Source: CAYRFF01 sp964423575 (GTDB lineage: Bacteria; Bacteroidota; Bacteroidia; Chitinophagales; Saprospiraceae). From it: a stretch of 64,000 nucleotides of DNA. Each line of letters starts with the position of its first letter. Within the stretch, counting starts at the first letter, position 1. The stretch lies in contig CAYRFF010000004.1 in NCBI GenBank assembly GCA_964423575.1, positions 1-64,000 of the forward strand, in the 5' to 3' direction. A model generated the notes under the pieces. The model searched no databases, was not told the origin of the DNA, and worked only from the letters and a program-made list of their open reading frames with translations. Both the position numbers and the translations under genes were made by a program. This document shows, piece after piece, positions 25,329 through 33,383 of the stretch.

Positions 25329-26111
25329 TTAAAAATCTTTCCCGGCAGACTTCCAGCGCAGAATTATTATCGGTACTATAACCCATACTGTCAAGACTAG
25401 CATAGATATAGTGCTTCCTATATTACTACCGAAGAATTTCTTGTAAAGCGCACCGGTATATCCCAACAATGCTGAGATATCCAGCTTCAAGAGCATCATT
25501 ATCCTGGCTAAATCTATCGGATTAGCCACACTAGCGATAAGTGAAAACTTATCTAGTGGGTATTCAGAGAACGAGGATAGAGCGATTAAGAACAGACCGT
25601 CATAAACCACGGCCATAAATAACCATATCAAAATAGCATAAGCAAATCCCTTAATACGGTTCTCATTCATCAGAGCTACGTTATATGATATGCCTGAGAA
25701 TATAAAACTGAGAAAAACGCCCAAGATTATAAGTTGCCCAAATTCCCATATTGCACCGGACTGAAACAAACCGTACATCGCAAAGGGTATTCCCAGCCCC
25801 AGGACTAAACTGAGTGAAAGGGAAATTGCAACTCCAAGGTATTGGCCAAGGAAGATTGAACTTCTCTTGACCGGCAAAGCAAGTAATAGATTAATAAATT
25901 CTTTGGAACTGTAGAAATACATAACTCCGAATATAGTCCCGATTAACGGAACCAGCAGAATTATTACATTCATCAGAGTAATGATCGCTTTGGATAAACT
26001 CGGATTAATAAACAGTAGAGTAACTCCCAGAAGAAAGTAAAACATCAAGTACACATAGGTCCAACTACTGCGGAATAAATCGTAAAAACTGTATTTTAAT
26101 ATCTTAAGCAT
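25329..26111 (-). CDS. nosY: NosY-type ABC transporter permease
   Basis: The 260-residue protein has about six membrane segments and opens MLKILKYSFYDLFRSSW, as in NosY/ABC-2 permeases. Together with the NosF ATPase and the NosD beta-helix it forms the ABC complex needed to assemble the CuZ sulfide-copper centre of N2O reductase in the periplasm. The start at 26111 is chosen because it overlaps the nosF stop by 8 nt and is preceded by GGAGA; an earlier in-frame start would overlap nosF further. It is the last gene of the nos operon. Confidence 0.9.
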   Translation of the reverse strand: MLKILKYSFYDLFRSSWTYVYLMFYFLLGVTLLFINPSLSKAIITLMNVIILLVPLIGTIFGVMYFYSSKEFINLLLALPVKRSSIFLGQYLGVAISLSLSLVLGLGIPFAMYGLFQSGAIWEFGQLIILGVFLSFIFSGISYNVALMNENRIKGFAYAILIWLFMAVVYDGLFLIALSSFSEYPLDKFSLIASVANPIDLARIMMLLKLDISALLGYTGALYKKFFGSNIGSTISMLVLTVWVIVPIIILRWKSAGKDF

Positions 26112-26814
26112 AGTCAGTCTCCAATAAATTTGCAATAGCATGTTCAAAGTCAGGCTGATTAGTTTCTTCCTTTAATGCTTCTGCAGTACCTTTAAAATAT
26201 ATTTTCCCTTCTAGCATGAAAATTATCTCATCTGATATTTCCTCTACAAAACTCATAATATGAGAAGTTAACAATATAATCTTCCCTTTCTTTTTCTCTT
26301 CTTCTATTAAGTCTTTCAGTACGATAAGGGCGGCCGGATCAAGCCCGGTAGTGGGCTCATCAAGAATGAGTAATGGGCTGTCAAACAGTATTGCTAGAAC
26401 GATATTTACTTTTTGCTTAGTCCCACCTGATAGATTCCCAAGTTTCTTGTCGAGATATGGTCCAAGTCCAAGTCTTGCTACGAGTTCATCTTCACTGAGT
26501 TCTGTCCCTCTTCTCAGGTCTTTTATCATCTTAAATAATTCAGTGACCTTGAGGTTCTCCGGAAAATTAGCAATCTGCGGCAGATAGCCTATTGCTTTAC
26601 GATATTCCCATTGTTTACGTACTGTTTCCCCATTTATCTTTATCTCACCGCCAGTCGGCAATACCATGCCCAGTATGCATTTTATCAAGGTAGTTTTCCC
26701 TGAGGCATTGGGTCCAAGGATAGCAACGACGCCTTCTTTATCTATGCTTAAATCAATGCCTTTAAGCACCTCATTTTTGCCAAAATTCTTCTTTAATCCA
26801 TTAATCTCAATCAT
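26104..26814 (-). CDS. nosF: NosF-type ABC transporter ATPase
   Basis: The ATP-binding protein (236 residues from the ATG at 26814; an in-frame TTG lies two codons upstream) contains Walker A GPNASGKT near residues 34-41, signature LSGGTKQKV, Walker B LLILDEPTTGLDP and the switch histidine in LLTSHIMSF. It powers NosFY-NosD during copper-site maturation of NosZ. It overlaps nosD and nosY by 8 nt each, indicating strict translational coupling. The family is firm; the Nos role comes from context. Confidence 0.92.
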   Translation of the reverse strand: MIEINGLKKNFGKNEVLKGIDLSIDKEGVVAILGPNASGKTTLIKCILGMVLPTGGEIKINGETVRKQWEYRKAIGYLPQIANFPENLKVTELFKMIKDLRRGTELSEDELVARLGLGPYLDKKLGNLSGGTKQKVNIVLAILFDSPLLILDEPTTGLDPAALIVLKDLIEEEKKKGKIILLTSHIMSFVEEISDEIIFMLEGKIYFKGTAEALKEETNQPDFEHAIANLLETDYA

Positions 26815-28078
26815 GCTCAATCTTTTTCATGCTAGGCTTCGTATCATTAAGGTTTTCCGGTGTAAATACCGGAGATACTTTCTCCGCAAAATCTACTATA
26901 TCGATAAACATACTTCTAAGCAGTACGATGGCTTCCGGCGACTTATTGACAAGATAGGAAAAAAGTTTAACTGGATTATAGGGTACGTCCCCTATCCCAT
27001 CTCTATTAAGATCATAACCTCTGTAATCACTCCAATAATTTCCATCAAAAGAATTGCTGTTTACGTGTCCGTTATATGCAATATCAAAGGAATTGTGTAG
27101 GAAGTTATTTTTAGTCAAAGTGTTGTGGTAGTTGGCTCCTTTAAAATTAATTGCCCAACCATTGCTTATAAAATCATTGTGCTCGTAGATAATTCTGTTA
27201 CAGCCCTCTACGTTAATTCCCGTAGTATTCTGTCTGAAGGTATTGTGTGAGAGTCTTGCATCATAAACCTCTTTTAAAAGCATTCCGTAAGCCGTAGTTC
27301 CCCAGTTATCACTGAACACATTGTGATGAGCATCCATTTCCTTGGAGAACATAATTGCAATGCCTGCACCATTATTTACATATTTATTTTCTTTAACTGT
27401 ATTGTTATTGCAGAACATAAAATGTAGGCCGTAACGGATATTATCCTTACTCAGGTTTTTGCTTATAATATTATGATTGGAGAATTCAAAGTAAATACCG
27501 TCTCTCATATTGGTAGACTCATTTCCTTCAAGTAAGTTATTGTGGCTATACCAAAGCTGAATTCCGTTCCCGGAATTAAATTCACTTTCAGCCTGGCCAT
27601 GGACCACATTATTTCTGACGATTCCATTTCTGGATTTCTCTATATAAATCGCAAAAAATGGTTTTTTAATCGTAAGATTTTCAACGATAAAGTTTTCACT
27701 TTCTTTCACTCGCACAGCTGCGTAATCTTGCAAGTGGCTTGTTCCGACGTTGATTATTTCAAAGCCGTCTATGGTTACACCATCAGCTTCAATACGGATG
27801 ATTTCACCTTTGCTTTCGCCATCTATAACTGCACCTGGTTCTGCCTTAAGCGTCAAAGTTTTCTGAATGACAATTCCTGTTTCTTTATACACTCCTTTTT
27901 TTACAATAATGGTAGAACCTTCCTCAGCGATATCTATAGCTTCAGTTATACTTTTTATCTCACAACCGGGGCAAACTTCTATAATTGTAGCCATTGATAA
28001 TTTAGGAATTATTACGATAAAACATATTAAGATTACAATCTGCCATGCCCTCGACTTTAATAGGACTTCACTTCTCAT
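26807..28078 (-). CDS. nosD: NosD copper-site maturation protein (beta-helix)
   Basis: The 423-residue protein has an N-terminal hydrophobic signal (about 12-30) and a right-handed parallel beta-helix made of repeated NNxxxxN strands (for example SRNGIVRNNVV, SHNNLLEGNES, CNNNTVKENK), plus the NYWSDYRGYDLNRDGIGDVPY motif near residues 350-370 that is diagnostic of NosD. NosD is periplasmic, docks NosL and NosFY, and helps deliver copper and sulfur to NosZ. It follows nosL by 22 nt and overlaps nosF. Identification is strong. Confidence 0.95.
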   Translation of the reverse strand: MRSEVLLKSRAWQIVILICFIVIIPKLSMATIIEVCPGCEIKSITEAIDIAEEGSTIIVKKGVYKETGIVIQKTLTLKAEPGAVIDGESKGEIIRIEADGVTIDGFEIINVGTSHLQDYAAVRVKESENFIVENLTIKKPFFAIYIEKSRNGIVRNNVVHGQAESEFNSGNGIQLWYSHNNLLEGNESTNMRDGIYFEFSNHNIISKNLSKDNIRYGLHFMFCNNNTVKENKYVNNGAGIAIMFSKEMDAHHNVFSDNWGTTAYGMLLKEVYDARLSHNTFRQNTTGINVEGCNRIIYEHNDFISNGWAINFKGANYHNTLTKNNFLHNSFDIAYNGHVNSNSFDGNYWSDYRGYDLNRDGIGDVPYNPVKLFSYLVNKSPEAIVLLRSMFIDIVDFAEKVSPVFTPENLNDTKPSMKKIEHD

Positions 28079-28100
28079 ACTATTATTACGCTTACTTACA

Positions 28101-28553
28101 TTAATGTCCCATGTGCATGGAACCGGCGATCTGCCCTTTCACCTTATCCCAGGTAAATAACTCCCCGCCTTTGTCATTCAACAATATCTCCGCATCGCTT
28201 TTATTAGCTGTAGCTGAAAGGAATGCGCCCATCGGGCTAGGAATATTTTCACTGATAATAAAAGTGGCAGATTTTACGTCAATCATATTACCTGGGTTTA
28301 GGTAATCAGCTGCAAGAATATGCAACATATCGCCTTCATTATCTTCAGAATCCAAGTATTGAATCATACATTCCGTTGCGTCAAACTTAAAATTCTTTCC
28401 TTTCTTTGTCACAACTTGTGCTGCATGGCCTTGATCAACAATTGTCATACTGCAATAGGCACACAGTTCCTCGCCATATTCAATTGGCTCAACATTCTGT
28501 GAACAAGAAACGAAGAAGACAAAGGCTGCTAATACAAATAGTAGTTTTTTCAT
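28101..28553 (-). CDS. nosL: NosL copper chaperone lipoprotein
   Basis: The 150-residue lipoprotein (lipobox FVSC, C17) has the NosL core ELCAYCSMTIVDQGHAAQV with Cu(I)-binding Cys and Met residues, a KGKNFKFDATECMIQYL segment, and a C-terminal MHMGH tail, possibly an added metal site. NosL carries Cu(I) to apo-NosZ in the periplasm or outer membrane. It lies 11 nt after the small membrane-protein gene. Length is slightly below the classical NosL of Pseudomonas. Confidence 0.93.
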   Translation of the reverse strand: MKKLLFVLAAFVFFVSCSQNVEPIEYGEELCAYCSMTIVDQGHAAQVVTKKGKNFKFDATECMIQYLDSEDNEGDMLHILAADYLNPGNMIDVKSATFIISENIPSPMGAFLSATANKSDAEILLNDKGGELFTWDKVKGQIAGSMHMGH

Positions 28554-28564
28554 GATTATATATT

Positions 28565-29185
28565 TTAAGTTGCGTTATGTTTTTTGCTTGATCTCCATCC
28601 GAGAAGATAGGCTAAAAGGACAAGAGCAAAACTCAGCCCCATCATCCATCCTCCGATACTAGGCCATGAGTCAACATCAAAGTTTAATAACTTTTGATGA
28701 CCGAGTAGTGGTGGCTTATAAGTCATTGGATTACCCTGAGGGTCCAAAAGTTGAATACTGGCAGAAGGATCCAGATTGGTACCATAATCAACCAGCCACA
28801 GATTGAAATCGTAGATACCTAGCAGCCCCAGTATTGCTGCTATTATAAACCAGACCAGATAAAAGACATGTGACACGACCCCAAAGAATCCAAGGATTCC
28901 GATTATTACACCTACTGTTACAAGTCCTATAACAACCTTAGGAAATACACTAAACTCCCACATCTCCTCCGGCTTTGGAATCGTCTTCATTCCAATATAG
29001 TGGTTCAATCCATCAATATTGGTTATATCATGTTCTCTTGCGCCTTGTATATCATTCATGTAAATGTACATTCCAAGTCCTTCGGGATATTGTGGAGCAA
29101 TAAGTTGAATGTGCCACAATGGATAAATAAATAAGGTGAGCAAAACAGCTGCTCCAATAATCATTAATAGGCCTTCTTTCTTCAT
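28565..29185 (-). CDS. Nos-cluster membrane protein of unknown function (NosB-like position)
   Basis: The 206-residue protein has four likely membrane segments (about 6-25, 84-105, 108-128, 176-198). Notable conserved-looking stretches are WHIQLIAPQYPEGLGMYIY near residues 24-42, before the second segment, and PLLGHQKLLNFDVDSWPSIGGWMMG ahead of the last. It lies between nosZ and nosL, the position occupied in clade II clusters by NosB-type membrane proteins of unknown function, but I see no firm homology. A periplasmic or lipid-facing metal or quinone role is possible, not shown. Confidence 0.7.
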   Translation of the reverse strand: MKKEGLLMIIGAAVLLTLFIYPLWHIQLIAPQYPEGLGMYIYMNDIQGAREHDITNIDGLNHYIGMKTIPKPEEMWEFSVFPKVVIGLVTVGVIIGILGFFGVVSHVFYLVWFIIAAILGLLGIYDFNLWLVDYGTNLDPSASIQLLDPQGNPMTYKPPLLGHQKLLNFDVDSWPSIGGWMMGLSFALVLLAYLLGWRSSKKHNAT

Positions 29186-29219
29186 GGTAATTTGTTTTTG
29201 TATATGCGTTTTAAGGTAA

Positions 29220-29243
29220 GCGGAGCAGGCGCCCCTGCTCCGC
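29220..29243 (-). terminator. GC-rich intra-operon hairpin between nosZ and the downstream genes
   Basis: A perfect 10-bp stem (GCGGAGCAGG at 29220-29229, CCTGCTCCGC at 29234-29243) with a 4-nt loop lies 67 nt after the nosZ stop. There is no T tract, so it more likely attenuates or protects the nosZ mRNA end, allowing nosZ to exceed its maturation genes in expression. Confidence 0.7.
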
Positions 29244-29310
29244 TATTCCCGGTCATTGTGAAACAAGAAGCCTAATTCTTGCATCAATCTTCAATAATTC
29301 TATATTCTAA

Positions 29311-31275
29311 CTATTCAAGTCCCAGCACCTCATCATCCAATGACCATGATAGGCCAATATCGGAATCAGCAGCTGACACTCGCACGTATCCACCCATTTC
29401 CTGGTGAAGCGCGGAACAGAAGTCCGTACAATAGAATGGATAAACTCCTACGTTCTTAGGTTCCCAAGTAATTGTAGTAGTCCTTCCAGGTACAATCAGA
29501 AGCTCTGAGTTGTTCATACCAAGGATTGCAAAACCGTGAGGAATATCATAATCCTGCTCCATGTTAGTAATGTGGAAGTATACCTTATCTCCTACTTTTA
29601 CTCCTTCAATGTTATCCGGAACAAAGTGGCTACGAATCATCGCCATATTGATATGAACTTCGTTTCCGATTCTCTCAACTTTCACATCCTTAGGACTCTT
29701 CGCTACGTATTTATGCGTGTTTTCTCTCAAGCTGTAGATCTCTCTGGTATTAGGAACAATCTTATCAGCATGTACCATAGAAGCATAGTGAGGCTCACCA
29801 ATGGTAGGGAAGTCGATAAGTAATTCCATCTTTTCTCCTGAGATATCAAACAACTGTGCTGACTGGAACAATTCCGGACCTACAGGAAGATATCTGTCCT
29901 TAGTAATCTTGTTCATTACAAGTAGATATTTTCCATCAGGCTTACGGCTGTTACCACCTGGGATACAAAGGTGTCCAGGAGAGTAGTAAGCAGGGTGTCT
30001 GTCTACAACCTCAAGTGTCTCTACGTCCCACTTTACAACTTCGGAGGAAACGAAAAAAGTAGTATAAGCAAATCCTTTGTCATCAAACTCTGTGTGAAGA
30101 GGTCCGATACCAGGCTGCTTAACGATACCTTTAATTGTATTGTCAAAGTTAAGGATAGGAATACCGTATGCCTCACCTTCGTAATCTTCATTTTCGATAG
30201 CCTCCATCATCTTGGAGAATGAGTGTACTACGATATTAGCAGCAAGCTTACCATTACTGATGATATACTCTCCTGATGGGTCAACATCACAACCGTGTGG
30301 TGACTTGGAAGAAGGCATCAAGTAAACCATTCCTGGCAATTCAGCCGGATCAAGCATCAATACTTCATCTCCCCAAGTAGTAGTTGCTGTGTGTGAGTTT
30401 TCATCCATCTTGTTATGTGCATATCTCGCAGGCATCTTAGTACCTCTACCTTCCTTTATATACTCTTCAGCTTTCTTCCAGTTGATAGCCACAACAAAGT
30501 CCTTATCGTTCTTTGATGCGTTTACCTCCTGTAAAGAATGCGCCTCTTCAGTGTTATAAGTAGTGAAGAAGAACCATCCGTGAGACTTATCTCTTCCAGG
30601 GTGACCTAAGTCATAGTTAAAACCAGGCATTAAAATTTGGAAGGCAAGATCCATATCGCCACTCTGCTGATCAACACTGATAAAGGACATAGTACCTTTA
30701 AAGTTTCCCTTATACTCATCAATAGGCATATCTCTCTGTGGTACAGGAACTCCAAAACGTGTTCCTGCTACAACGTATTCCGTATTTTCAGTAATAAAAG
30801 ATGAACTGTGGTTACCAGCACTATGAGGAAGCTCGATAATCTCTACTGTCTCAAAGTTGGTTAAATCGATTCTCGCGATACGCGGAGTATTGTTTCCGTT
30901 AATAAACATCCAGCGACCGTCAATCTCTCCATTTGTCTGAGATGCGTCCGGATGGTGTGAATCGTCCCATGGAACAAATCCATAAGAAGTCATCAACATC
31001 GGCTTAGTCTCCTCGCTATAACCCCAACCGGTCTGCGGATCTTGAGAAAAGACAGGTACTTCCTTGATCAACCTTGCAGATGGAAAAGCGTAAACTGGCA
31101 ATTGCCCGCTAAATCCACCGGAAAGGAATCCGTAGTACTCATCATACTCACCGGGTGCTACGTATACTTTTTCAGCAGCACTTTTGTTACCATTACTAGT
31201 GGCTCCTCCTGGCTGGCAAGCAGCAAAAATGGAAAGAACCATCAATAACCCAAATAATTGAACTAAATTCTTCAT
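29311..31275 (-). CDS. nosZ: Nitrous oxide reductase NosZ, clade II (Sec/lipoprotein type)
   Basis: The 654-residue enzyme reduces N2O to N2. The N-terminal signal ends in a lipobox (FAAC, C20) instead of a twin-arginine motif, a mark of clade II (atypical) NosZ. The seven-bladed propeller has the CuZ histidine motifs, including SHGWFF, HNKMDENSHTATTTWG, SPHGCDVDPSG, GPLHTEFD, SPGHLCIPGG and GEPHYAS. The C-terminal cupredoxin has the CuA ligand set CTDFCSALHQEM (CxxxCxxxHxxM). There is no fused cytochrome domain; a separate cytochrome c gene precedes it by 27 nt. It is the second gene of the nos operon and identification is firm. Confidence 0.97.
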   Translation of the reverse strand: MKNLVQLFGLLMVLSIFAACQPGGATSNGNKSAAEKVYVAPGEYDEYYGFLSGGFSGQLPVYAFPSARLIKEVPVFSQDPQTGWGYSEETKPMLMTSYGFVPWDDSHHPDASQTNGEIDGRWMFINGNNTPRIARIDLTNFETVEIIELPHSAGNHSSSFITENTEYVVAGTRFGVPVPQRDMPIDEYKGNFKGTMSFISVDQQSGDMDLAFQILMPGFNYDLGHPGRDKSHGWFFFTTYNTEEAHSLQEVNASKNDKDFVVAINWKKAEEYIKEGRGTKMPARYAHNKMDENSHTATTTWGDEVLMLDPAELPGMVYLMPSSKSPHGCDVDPSGEYIISNGKLAANIVVHSFSKMMEAIENEDYEGEAYGIPILNFDNTIKGIVKQPGIGPLHTEFDDKGFAYTTFFVSSEVVKWDVETLEVVDRHPAYYSPGHLCIPGGNSRKPDGKYLLVMNKITKDRYLPVGPELFQSAQLFDISGEKMELLIDFPTIGEPHYASMVHADKIVPNTREIYSLRENTHKYVAKSPKDVKVERIGNEVHINMAMIRSHFVPDNIEGVKVGDKVYFHITNMEQDYDIPHGFAILGMNNSELLIVPGRTTTITWEPKNVGVYPFYCTDFCSALHQEMGGYVRVSAADSDIGLSWSLDDEVLGLE

Positions 31276-31302
31276 AATTGATTGTTTAAATGTTAATAAT
31301 TA

Positions 31303-31797
31303 TTACAGCGTCCTAAAATATTCTAAAATGGCTCTCGCCTCTTCCTCTGTAAGGCTTTGGTTGGCCATCGGTGTTCCATTATATTCTATTAATAGTTGTC
31401 TGGCTACCGGATCTTCTTCCACCATTCTCTCCGGATCGAGAATCATATTCATCACCCACTCCGGAGATCTCCTATCCAAGATATCCTTAGGTGCAGGTCC
31501 GATAAACTTTTTGGTAGGATTATGGCATGCAAGACAATAGATGTCATACAATTCATGTCCCTGAGCTGCCAGTGCTTCATCAATCTGCTCTGCAAGCGTT
31601 ACTGATGTAACAGGACCCACTCCCTTATTCTCCATATCAACTGCCACACCATCAACCTTATCGTAAGTTGGCATCTCCTTCTTTTCTTCTTTTTTAGTTT
31701 CCTTTACCTGCGTAGTATCTCCACCTGAGCCACCGCAAGCTGCTAAAAGGCTAATCATAAAGGTTGCGACCATTAAAAAAATTAAATTCTTTTTCAT
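31303..31797 (-). CDS. Monoheme cytochrome c lipoprotein of the nos operon
   Basis: The 164-residue protein starts MKKNLIFLMV with a lipobox LLAAC (C21), a Lys/Glu linker (about 30-50) and a class I cytochrome c fold: CLACH near residues 91-95 binds heme and NGTPM provides the axial Met near residue 140. The start at 31797 is preferred; an upstream GTG adds 18 residues ahead of the signal peptide. It lies 27 nt ahead of nosZ, so it is the likely electron donor to the CuA site. The family role is inferred from context. Confidence 0.9.
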   Translation of the reverse strand: MKKNLIFLMVATFMISLLAACGGSGGDTTQVKETKKEEKKEMPTYDKVDGVAVDMENKGVGPVTSVTLAEQIDEALAAQGHELYDIYCLACHNPTKKFIGPAPKDILDRRSPEWVMNMILDPERMVEEDPVARQLLIEYNGTPMANQSLTEEEARAILEYFRTL

Positions 31798-31822
31798 ACA
31801 GTACTTTGTTTTTAGAACCGGT

Positions 31823-31834
31823 GCAAACGTTTGC
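31823..31834. promoter_or_regulatory. LacI/PurR-type 12-bp palindrome in the nos leader
   Basis: GCAAACGTTTGC is a perfect palindrome with the central CG and AAACGTTT core typical of LacI-family operators (PurR-like). It lies 26 nt upstream of the cytochrome c start, downstream of the probable transcription start. Whether a LacI-family protein uses it is unknown. Confidence 0.5.
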
Positions 31835-31967
31835 GATTTCTCTTGTTTCACTTCAGACTTTCGCTCTCCGACCGTTTTGTAATTAATTAATTTTATTCAC
31901 TTGTTTTTTACTACCGTAAAGATGAGACTATATTATAAAAGGAACAATGACACAGAATTGGTCAAAC

Positions 31968-31983
31968 TATGATTCTAATCATA
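31968..31983 (-). promoter_or_regulatory. FNR/DNR-like site upstream of the nos operon
   Basis: The 16-bp palindrome TATGATTCTAATCATA contains TGAT-N4-ATCA, matching the FNR/DNR consensus TTGAT-N4-ATCAA at eight of ten specified bases. TTTG (31967-31964 on the minus strand) follows directly as a -33-like box. An activator centred at -41.5 would place the start near 31934, with a weak TTCCTTTT at -7. The Crp-type regulator gene lies just upstream. Confidence 0.65.
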
Positions 31984-32088
31984 TTTTAGACCTTTTTATC
32001 CCTTTTATGGGCTTCCGGTAAGATTTTGTAAAGGGTTTTCCCTGTTCTATGAGTAGATTTAAGCTTTGGCTCAAATGATAAACCAGCT

Positions 32089-33144
32089 CTAGTTCAGCAT
32101 ATTTTCCAAGCCGTGCTCATTGAGAATTTCAATCGAGCGGCCATCAATTTCTATAAGCTTTTCCGCTCTGAAATCGCTGAGAGTTCGGATAAGAGATTCA
32201 GTAGTGGTCCCTGCAAGCTGTGCAAGTTCCTCACGTGTCATCCTGATTTTAATTTGCTTCTGACCCTCTTCCACAAATTGATTTTTCAAAAGTATAAGCG
32301 TATTGGCAACTCTTTTCCTAAGTGAATCGTATGCCAGGAGAACCATTTGATCAGCTTTATAATTATTTTTATCAACAAGGACCTTGGTAAATTCGAGTGC
32401 AAAAGCGGCATTACTCTGAATTTCATTGAGAAAATCTTCTCGCGAAATCAGTAACAATTCACAATTCTCAAGTGCAATCGCTGTAACTCTATAACCACTA
32501 TTTTCCAGGAGTGCAATATAGCCGACAAAGTCTCCTGCTGTATAGAGTCCTACAGTTAACTCTTTGCCATCTTCATTATTTTTAACGGCCTTAACTTTCC
32601 CCTTCTTAATATAAAATAGTGTCTGTGGATAATTGCCTTCCCCGAAGATCACTTGCTTCTTTTTATAACTGGCCGGAATGGCATTTTTCAATAGCCGCTC
32701 CTGCGTCATTTTATATGTATATTCTGTGCTCAAGGTAGTCTGCACTTCGGTTGCGGCAAGTTTTTTAATATGTTCAGCTTTCACTAGCCTGGACAGGACT
32801 GCATTTAGCAACTCCGAGTCAGTAAACGGTTTAATAATAAAATCATCAGCTCCCATATCCATTCCCTTCCTGAACTCATCTCTTTCAATAGTCTCAGTAA
32901 GGAATATAAAAGGTATATTAATAAATTCCGGTCTGGAACGTATTAGATGAAGCACTCCGAATCCATCTAAACCAGGCAAGTCAACAGCTGAAATAATAAG
33001 GTCAGGGCGCTGTTCCAGCGCAACCTTCACACCTGCCTTCCCATCACCGGCTTCCACGACCCTATAGCCTGCAAGCTCTAGAATTTCTCGCATACCAGTA
33101 CAGACCTCAGAATTATTTTCTATAAGCAAGATGAATTTCATCAC
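32089..33144 (-). CDS. Receiver-Crp/FNR fusion regulator with degenerate receiver, likely nos regulator
   Basis: The 351-residue protein joins a response-regulator receiver (1-125), a cyclic-nucleotide-binding-type beta barrel (about 148-260) and a Crp helix-turn-helix (about 285-345, MTREELAQLAGTTTESLIRTL). In the receiver the phosphoacceptor aspartate is replaced by alanine (A53, IISAVDLPG), the acidic pair is E9-N10, while T83 and K105 are kept, so phosphorylation in the usual way is unlikely. The recognition helix has E and R at spacing similar to FNR. No cysteine cluster for an Fe-S centre is visible. It is same-strand upstream of the nos operon and is the best candidate for binding the site at 31968-31983. 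Confidence 0.88.
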   Translation of the reverse strand: MMKFILLIENNSEVCTGMREILELAGYRVVEAGDGKAGVKVALEQRPDLIISAVDLPGLDGFGVLHLIRSRPEFINIPFIFLTETIERDEFRKGMDMGADDFIIKPFTDSELLNAVLSRLVKAEHIKKLAATEVQTTLSTEYTYKMTQERLLKNAIPASYKKKQVIFGEGNYPQTLFYIKKGKVKAVKNNEDGKELTVGLYTAGDFVGYIALLENSGYRVTAIALENCELLLISREDFLNEIQSNAAFALEFTKVLVDKNNYKADQMVLLAYDSLRKRVANTLILLKNQFVEEGQKQIKIRMTREELAQLAGTTTESLIRTLSDFRAEKLIEIDGRSIEILNEHGLENMLN

Positions 33145-33317
33145 TTAAATCTAACAAATTATTTTTGTTTCCAGATGTATTTTCCCATAAATTTAAGTAG
33201 TTCTTTATTACAGCTATAAAATATGTATATGGGAATGCAAAGGTACTTCATTTATTTCTCTCTACTATAATACTACACGACTCATATAAGTCAATAAAGA
33301 ATCGTTTTAAATAAATA

Positions 33318-33359
33318 AAAATTGGCTTACTCCCTCCGTTGGGGAAATAAGCCAATTTT
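33318..33359. terminator. Strong bidirectional terminator
   Basis: A 12-bp perfect stem (AAAATTGGCTTA 33318-33329 with TAAGCCAATTTT 33348-33359), with an inner CCC/GGG pairing, ends the heme-binding-type gene on the minus strand. A-rich and T-rich flanks on both sides. Confidence 0.88.
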
Positions 33360-33383
33360 ATAGACGCTATCCCTATTAATATT

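Noticed and set aside
27542..27997. 151-codon open frame antisense to nosD
   Set aside because: It is fully inside nosD, whose beta-helix repeats keep other frames open; low-complexity, Phe/Ser-rich product.
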